From: Amoebophrya sp. A120
Lineage: Eukaryota > Sar > Dinophyceae > Syndiniales > Amoebophryaceae
Assembly (NCBI GenBank): GCA_905178155.1
Contig: CAJINV010000006.1
Location: 1,365,876 to 1,429,875, forward strand
Direction: 5' to 3'
Length of the DNA: 64,000 nucleotides
Part shown: positions 58,641 through 64,000 of the stretch, in pieces
Layout of the letters: each line of letters begins with the position of its first letter
Position numbering within the stretch: the first letter of the stretch is position 1
Position numbers and translations under genes: made by a program
Notes under the pieces: generated by a model
What the model saw: the letters and a program-made list of their open reading frames with translations, nothing else
What the model was told of the DNA's origin: nothing
Databases searched by the model: none

Positions 58641-61556
58641 ATGACTTTTGCAAAGTCTCTCGTCGCTGGGGCTGCTAGCCTCGTAATGCAGCGCGCATTG
58701 CTTCTCGTTGCCATGGATAATTATGTTGCTAGTCCGGCTGGTGCTGGGCTGATTGTCCCGGCGCACGCGGCTCTCGTTGGCGGCCGGAGTGCTGGAAGAA
58801 AGCTCACAAATCGGGCTATGTCACGGGCCGAGGTATCCGCAAGTTCTGGATCTCCGCCGGCCCAGGTAGTGCCGGACACGAGCACCACCAGCTTTCGTTC
58901 CCTAAACGCACTGAATCGACGAGATGCCCCTGGAGCAAGCAAATCGTCCGGGTTGGTGCGTCGATCTCCGCTGGGAAGCGCCTCGGCGCCCGGCCGCGCT
59001 CGTCAAAGTACCATTATGGGCGGAGCACGTGGTAGTTTTTTACCACCTATTAAAGAAGATGATTTGTACGAGGACCAACTCGACACTAGTCCCTTCGCAG
59101 GAGGTCCGGGAACAACCGTCGAGGAGGAGTATGGATTGCAAATATGTCTGGGTCTGGATGGATGCGCGATTTGTCATGCAGCTTTTCCGTGCCCCATGGG
59201 GTCTGGAATGCAGGACCTAGCATGACAGAGTCTGCGAGGTCTCTGCCATGCCTATCCCGCATGAGAAACTTCCTCCCAACTTGGTCGAAAGTGGACAGCT
59301 TTTGGCACTCATGCAACACAGATTTTTGCATTATTCGGATTTAGCATGACAAGTTTTAATCTACTTCCAGACCCAGACACTTTTGCACTTGATAAGGAGC
59401 GTCCTGTTGCAACTCGTCCGGGACGAGAGGATTATATCGGAGCTGCTCGGGGGCCCCTATCAAATGCAAATATCGATCTGGGTCTGGAAGGATCCAAGGT
59501 TTCTTGTCATGCACATTTTGCATGACTCCTGATCGATCTGTGATGCATGCCCTAGCATCACAGATCATTTTATGAGGGCTTCCTGGTGATGCCTATAGAT
59601 TTAGATACCGCGTAACAAATTCCCTTTCCGTGTAGCAAAAATTGCACTCTCTTTGCTGCTCATGCAATGCAGATTTTTTTAGAATCCAAATGCAGCATCA
59701 CAAGTTCCAACTTTCCAGACGCAGACATTTTTGCAATCCATAGCCCCCTTGCCCCAGCAACTCCTCGGCTCCTTCTTCTACAACGGGAAGCCAATCGCCC
59801 GGGCTGTTGATGCCTCGATCTTCTCCGCCGGGGGCCCAGGTGCAGCCGGGGGCCCCGAGCACCAGTGCCGCGTCGTCCGACCGCGGGGCAAAATCCCCCC
59901 AGTTCCTCCGCAACCAAGACTTGCTCAAGGGCCACCTCCCCAGCCAAGACTTGGAACAGGCTCGGCAAATCTTGGTTGAGTGTCGGGAACTATCGCGGGA
60001 AAATCAATTGCATTTGCAATTCCGCCCTCAAGACTTGGTCGAGCTTCGGGAAATCTTGGTCAAGAAAAGGGAATCAATTCCCCAAGAAGATTATCAAATG
60101 CAAAAATGTCTGGGTCTGGAAACTTGTGATGCTGGGTGTCGTCTCATGATGAGGCCACAAATGCTGGCTCGGCATGACAAGTCTCTCAGCTTCTAGGTGT
60201 TGCCTATCCTGCATGACAAACTGCGTTTCTGCATCGCAGAAAAATGGAGCTCTTGGGTAACGTGCATGACAGATTTGAGAGTCATCATGCCAGACAAGCA
60301 TGACAAACATGCACTCTTCCAGACCCAGACATTTTTACATTTGATAAAGATTCTCAGCCGGCGCAGATATTCCGTGTAAAAACGTTCCCACGACCTCCCT
60401 AGAGTCAAGATGGGACGAAGAAAGCTGCTACGTACACAAATCAACAAGATGAAGATTTGCATTTGGCTTTTGCACGTAACAAGTTGGATGGGCTCGCAGT
60501 GTAGTAATGCTCGATTTATTAGCTGGTACTACAGCAGTTGCAGTATCGCAAAAAACCTCTTTCGAGCATCGCAAATTTTTCCAAAACAGGACTTAGAAAA
60601 TGCTTCTCATGGGGCCCCGCATGAGAAACGTTTTCAGCACGCAGCTTCGCATGACAACTCTGGTGATGTGGGAACGTTTTTCCTCTTGATAGCAGATGGT
60701 TGACCTACCGGAACGTCCTCCCTTCCGTTTCCCCGGTGAGGGCGACAATGTGGGCAAGAACGCCATTTTATCCTCAGCAAAAAAGTCTTCACTTCATAGC
60801 CAAGATGGGAAATCTGCTAGACAAATCAGCCAGGTCTGGTTGTTGCGCGTGACAGGTTTGGTCTCGTAGTGTAGTCCTCTTTAGCTTGTTCAGCGGCGTC
60901 ACAGATCCAGCACATTATGCTGGTTGGAGCGCTGCAAATCCAAACTCCAAAGCACCACCACAAGAAAATACGTCTCATGGGACTCCGCATAAGAAAGATT
61001 TTGAGCACGCAAAATTGCATGACAGCTATGGGATGGGGACGTTTTTACATAGGATACATTTGCGGCAGTCGTGCAAAAGCACTTATCGCTCCAAAGGAAC
61101 CAAAGCATCCAAAAGGGATAAAGGCCCCGATGGATATCGGCTACTTGGGAACGCTCAATGGTAGCACGGTTTCCCTTGCCTACCAAAAACAAGGAGCTGT
61201 ATGCATTGCAAATATCTCTGGATCATGTCTGGAAGGATGCAAACTTGTGTATGCAGATTCTGGAACAGGCAAAAATCTGTGTTACACGGTCAGTAAAAGG
61301 CGGGCGATTTTTGTCTCAGGGCGAGAGTATTTCTCGATCTCCATCTCGTGCAGTAGAGAACTACGCACCATGAAAAAGCCTCCTGCCATGACTTTGTCAT
61401 GCTCTGCGGGCACTCCAGGTGGCCTCTTTGCAGATGCAAAAGCTGCGTGACATCTCTCCCAGACGACCCAGAGGACATGTTTGCATTTGATAACATGTCC
61501 CGGTCACCAACTGGTTTGCACGGGGGCGCCCTGCCAATATCTTTCGACGTGACTGA
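58641..61556 (+). CDS. Protein with hydrophobic N-terminus and QDL-type repeats
   Basis: Six introners; the joined frame runs from the ATG at 58641 to the TGA at 61554-61556, about 391 residues. The N-terminal KSLVAGAASLVMQRALLLVA could be a signal or membrane segment. Then come Ser/Arg/Pro-rich sequence, a Gly/Pro/Ala low-complexity part and imperfect repeats with Gln-Asp-Leu (NQDLLKGHL, SQDLEQARQILVECRE, PQDLVELREILVKKRE). After the last introner the frame gives V-P-V-T-N-W-F-A and soon stops; the flanks there match only 3/5, so the last 20 residues are less certain. Family not recognised. Confidence 0.66.
59130..59394 (+). mobile_element. Family A introner, 265 bp
   Basis: Starts TATGGATTGCAAATATG, ends GCACTTGATA; flanks AGGAG/AGGAG. 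Interior subfamily as in 36874. Removal joins V-E-E-E to R-P-V-A in frame. Confidence 0.9.
59458..59742 (+). mobile_element. Family A introner, reverse orientation, 285 bp
   Basis: Starts TATCAAATGC, ends GCAATCCATA; flanks GCCCC/GCCCC. Removal joins R-G-P to P-C-P-S in frame. Confidence 0.9.
60092..60346 (+). mobile_element. Family A introner, 255 bp
   Basis: Starts TATCAAATGC, ends ACATTTGATA; flanks AAGAT/AAGAT. Interior nearly the same as 37189. Removal joins Q-E-D to S-Q-P-A in frame. Confidence 0.9.
60368..60691 (+). mobile_element. Family D introner, 324 bp
   Basis: Starts TATTCCGTGTAAAAACG, ends ACGTTTTTCCTCTTGATA; flanks GCAGA/GCAGA. Preceded by only 16 coding bases after the previous introner's flank. 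Removal joins P-A-Q to M-V-D-L in frame. Confidence 0.88.
60769..61056 (+). mobile_element. Family D introner, 288 bp
   Basis: Starts TATCCTCAGCAAAAAAGTC, ends ACGTTTTTACATAGGATA; flanks CATTT/CATTT. Removal joins N-A-I to C-G-S-R in frame. Confidence 0.88.
61200..61492 (+). mobile_element. Family A introner, 293 bp
   Basis: Starts TATGCATTGCAAATATC, ends GCATTTGATA; flanks AGCTG/ACATG (3/5). The tips differ. Removal joins Q-G-A to V-P-V-T in frame. Confidence 0.75.
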
Positions 61557-62449
61557 CATCTGCAGTAGATGGTCGGGCTCTGGACGTGTAAGTAGAAAGT
61601 ACCACGGCTGCAGTGCTGGTGCAACGCCTGCTAGGGAGAAGAAAGAACGAAGAAATAAGTACAAATAGTATACACAAAGTAAGTATTTTTTATCCGGGCA
61701 AGAACCGGCGGGGCGCGGCGCAGACGAAGAAAGTTTCTTCGTTGGCTGCACTTGTAGTGAATTTCAATGATTTTATCATATGGTCTTTATGCCGCTTGAT
61801 CTTGATGATGTTTGATCGGACCGCCGATAAACAGACTTGTGTCTGGGTGGATTGGATTTCTTTTTGTGCCAGTAGCCAGACAAACGCAATTGGAATTAAA
61901 AGAAAAAGAACAACAGAAGTAGCCGTACTATCTCTAGTTGTACGATCATTACTTGAAAGAATTACTTCGATTTGCTGCAGCGCGCTTCCGCGAAGATCCG
62001 GTCGTTTCTTGAGCGGTGGGCCAGCCTGCATCTGCTGTTTTGCTTCCTGATCATGAAGAAGAAAGTTTCTTCACAACAACTACTTACCTGTAGAAGTTTT
62101 AAACTATTAAATGAGATAAATTTCACAACCAGCACGTGTTGTGCGTATTTGTAGTGGAAGAAGAGAAACTGAAACTACGCTTACTTAATGACTCTTCTAG
62201 CGTTCCGCTTCCGCCATGAAAAATCGCATTGCGTATGCTGGTAGATGTAGAAGGAAATTTTTTGTATTTCAGTTCTCTTCCACATCTACAGTGTGCGGAC
62301 TGTCTGGGATTGGAACTGATCCTCATCCCGGACTACTTAATAGAAGATTTTTTGAAATTGGCACAGAAGTACCTACTAGAAGAATTTTTGAAATTAGAAG
62401 TGTGCTTAGTTGGCACAGAAGTACCTACTAGGAAGGTCACGTCATTTTT
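61557..62449. other. Intergenic region
   Basis: AT-rich with no supported gene. A short frame at 62235-62456 (MLVDVEGNFLYFSSLPHLQC...) contains a DNA-level tandem repeat (GGCACAGAAGTACCTACTAG twice), which argues that its protein-like look is partly repeat-driven. Confidence 0.45.
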
Positions 62450-62807
62450 ATGTTGAGACATGCATTACAAAAGAAGTACCGTACTAGTAGAAATCGCATG
62501 ACAAATAATTTTCTCGTTGTGAGAATTGCAATTTGGAATGCGGATTCGTCTTCAGGTACAGTTTTGTCTTGCATGATTGCGATTGGTACGAGTATACGAT
62601 GCTTTTACATAATGCATATTTATGAGAAACGTTGCACGTATTGTCGTGGTGGTCCACGACTTGATGTGCCGAAAAAAAGCGGAAGGAAGGACACCGGTTT
62701 CGTTACCAGGTGCAGATAAACCCTTACCCTACTTCCCATTAATACAAAGGTGTTTGGCTGCAGAAAAGATGAAACTTGCGTCTGTCGGGCGCCAGCGAAG
62801 GAGGTGA
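62450..62807 (+). CDS. Small basic protein with introner near the start codon
   Basis: If a B-like insert (62459-62622, flanks TGAGA/TGAGA) is removed, the frame is ATG-TTG-AGA then AACGTTGCA..., giving 62 residues: MLRNVARIVVVVHDLMCRKK, then AEGRTPVSLPGADKPLPYFP and a helical basic end KMKLASVGRQRRR. Without removal a 61-residue frame starts at the ATG created by the right-hand flank (62622). No family recognised; the N-terminal Arg and hydrophobic pattern would suit a mitochondrial import signal, but that is a guess. Confidence 0.4.
62459..62622 (+). mobile_element. Atypical family B introner, 164 bp
   Basis: Contains CATGCATTACAAAAG, GTACCGTACTAGTAG and the reverse B interior, ending with GATGCTTTTACATAATGC. 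The tips are degenerate (no TAT start at the flank), but TGAGA is repeated on both sides. Confidence 0.55.
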
Positions 62808-64000
62808 ACACCGTTCGATTTCTACGTCATCTGTCGGGCAGGACTTTTGGGTAGAAGATGAGAAGAAGTACCGTGTTCATGTGCTCCTCGTCAAAGATTT
62901 GGCTTTACGCACACACTTTATGCCCCCGTCGGTATTTTGTGCTATTCCTATTTCTCGATCTAGGTCAGGTCGAGATCAGTAAATGCAGTGGAAGATGAGA
63001 GAGGCTCTCCTCCGCTAGCGATATTATGTAAATGCAAAGATCTTCGATACAGCGTCTCAGTCTAGTAGCTCGAGTTCCGAAGGTGCGGTAAAAACAAAAT
63101 CCCTGCTCTCGATTCAAATGAAGATCGGCCGTCCTCGTGTCGCAGCTCAAAAATTGCGATATACCAAGCCTCGTCGGTTGAAACAAATTTGAGCTCTGTG
63201 GAGGTGCAACGAACTGCATTTTTCGCAAAATATTAAATCATCGAAAAATAGATCGCGATCTGTCGAAATCATAACGATCGAGACCGTCTGTGATCACGAA
63301 GATCAGGAAGTTTCGCATCTTCGTTGCAGTCGTGAACCTCAAAAGTAACGTAAAAAACCCCAGTGGCTGTAAACAAGATAAAAAAGTCGACGTGTAGCGT
63401 ATTCCCTATTTCTTCATCCTTGCTTATTTGTATCAGTTTTACGAAGCCCTGCATTCACCCTTCCTGTGTTCTTGCGTAGATCGAAGCACTTTGGACGGCA
63501 TTCGTACTCTTTTAAGAGCACCAGCTGCACACTGGTCGCTTGATATTTTCCACTTATAAATTTCGCAGCTCTTGATTATTTTTCGTTGTGTGATATTTAT
63601 GAAGTAGTATGGTTTATTGCGCACCAGTTGTTGTAACTGTACTAGCTCTAGCTGTTACGTACCCATTTTAGAATTTTTTTTTGGCCTTTGAGTATTACAG
63701 CGACATAAGAAGTGACAACATAGAATCAATTCTTTTTCTCCTCTTCAAAATTTATCGAGCTTCTTTCTCGATTCATCACAAGTCAGTTTGCACCACTATT
63801 AAAGAGCGGCGCTTTATTTCATCAAGTAACTCTCGAATAAACGAAAAAAGTGCATCGGTACGGAAAATCTCAACAGCATAAAACTTGCTCATGTTCAGCT
63901 TCAGCATAGGGAAGTACATGTAAGAAAACCGAATTTAAGGATACGGTTTCAGTTTCTGTAAAAGCATCCTTATCCTTCTCACACACAGGACGACGTCGAG
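62808..64000. other. Intergenic DNA to the window end
   Basis: AT-rich; several short open frames on both strands without family features, repeats or introner ends. Nothing supported. Confidence 0.5.

Noticed and set aside
322-61492. Repeated short words with regular spacing could be mistaken for CRISPR arrays
   Set aside because: Copies are hundreds of bases apart, lie in exon gaps and have paired inverted ends with target repeats; there are no uniform spacers.
322-61492. Elements as DNA-level eliminated sequences (ciliate IES-like, TA-bounded)
   Set aside because: Exact removal alone cannot separate this from splicing, but nothing else suggests nuclear dimorphism and the host genes look dinoflagellate-like. 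Kept only as an alternative to test by comparing genomic and cDNA reads.
322-61492. Elements as group I or group II self-splicing introns
   Set aside because: Too short, no catalytic core or domain V-like hairpin, no intron-encoded protein, and ends vary between families.
62235-62456. Candidate 73-residue protein MLVDVEGNFLYF...
   Set aside because: Its second half is encoded by a DNA-level tandem repeat and the frame closes just at the next candidate start; not enough support.

Overview
This window reads as a gene-dense nuclear segment of a eukaryote, most likely a dinoflagellate of the Amoebophrya/Syndiniales type. That placement is an inference from intron style: I found no spliced-leader, rRNA or organelle marker. 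All but two of the recognisable genes lie on the + strand. Their reading frames are interrupted every few hundred bases by short inserts that behave as intron-like mobile elements (introners). I traced about 81 full-length copies by hand. Each starts TAT or TA, ends ATA, carries inverted-repeat ends of roughly 15-30 bp and is flanked by a 5-bp direct repeat. That repeat is exact in about 60 of 81 copies and usually 4/5 in the rest. Removing the element plus one copy of the 5-bp repeat restores one continuous frame in every gene that could be followed end to end. The junctions cannot be placed as GT-AG.

I sort the elements by inverted-repeat sequence into families A (23 copies, core GTCTGGGTCTGG), B (27, core AAAAGTATCGTACTCG), C (7, core GTGCACAACTCCCCCTC), D (6, core GTAAAAACGTCCCCA), E (5, core AAGAAAAAACTG), F (3 plus 2 long F-like, core CCCCCTCCCCATA), G (4, core AGGATTGAAATCG), H (3, core AAACGTTACATTCTC) and one unassigned. 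Families with unrelated ends share an interior word, TTGTNATGC or its complement GCATNACAA.

Layout. 1-3851: 3' part of an ABCG-type transporter membrane domain with 8 introners. 3852-9587: sparse DNA with GC-rich hairpins, a small minus-strand CCCH zinc-finger gene and a minus-strand reverse transcriptase split over two frames. 9588-16177 and 17179-32350: two adjacent paralogous genes (about 1706 and 3249 residues, 8 and 22 introners) for low-complexity proteins rich in NPF motifs; the second has an arginine/serine domain and ends in NPF. 33532-35668: a small protein with an acylation-type MGNQQACC start. About 36110-37478: a Gln/Met-rich protein. 38657-43599: a coiled-coil-rich protein with 13 introners and one apparently conventional GT-AG intron. 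43883-46050: a small protein with 7 introners, two of them back to back. 46315-48402: a mosaic of duplicated exon and introner pieces whose breakpoints fall inside introners. 49861-51859: a gene made of an internally duplicated exon+introner unit. 52022-52411: a gene ending in a half introner. 54546-57413 and 58641-61556: two more introner-rich genes. Between and after these are small candidate genes, including a 32-residue single-helix protein resembling OST4, and intergenic DNA.

The 'system' here is the introner load itself: several families active in both orientations, non-GT-AG precise removal, mixing of ends between families, nested and tandem insertions, and introner-bounded rearrangements. 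No transposase for these elements is visible in the window, so they look non-autonomous.
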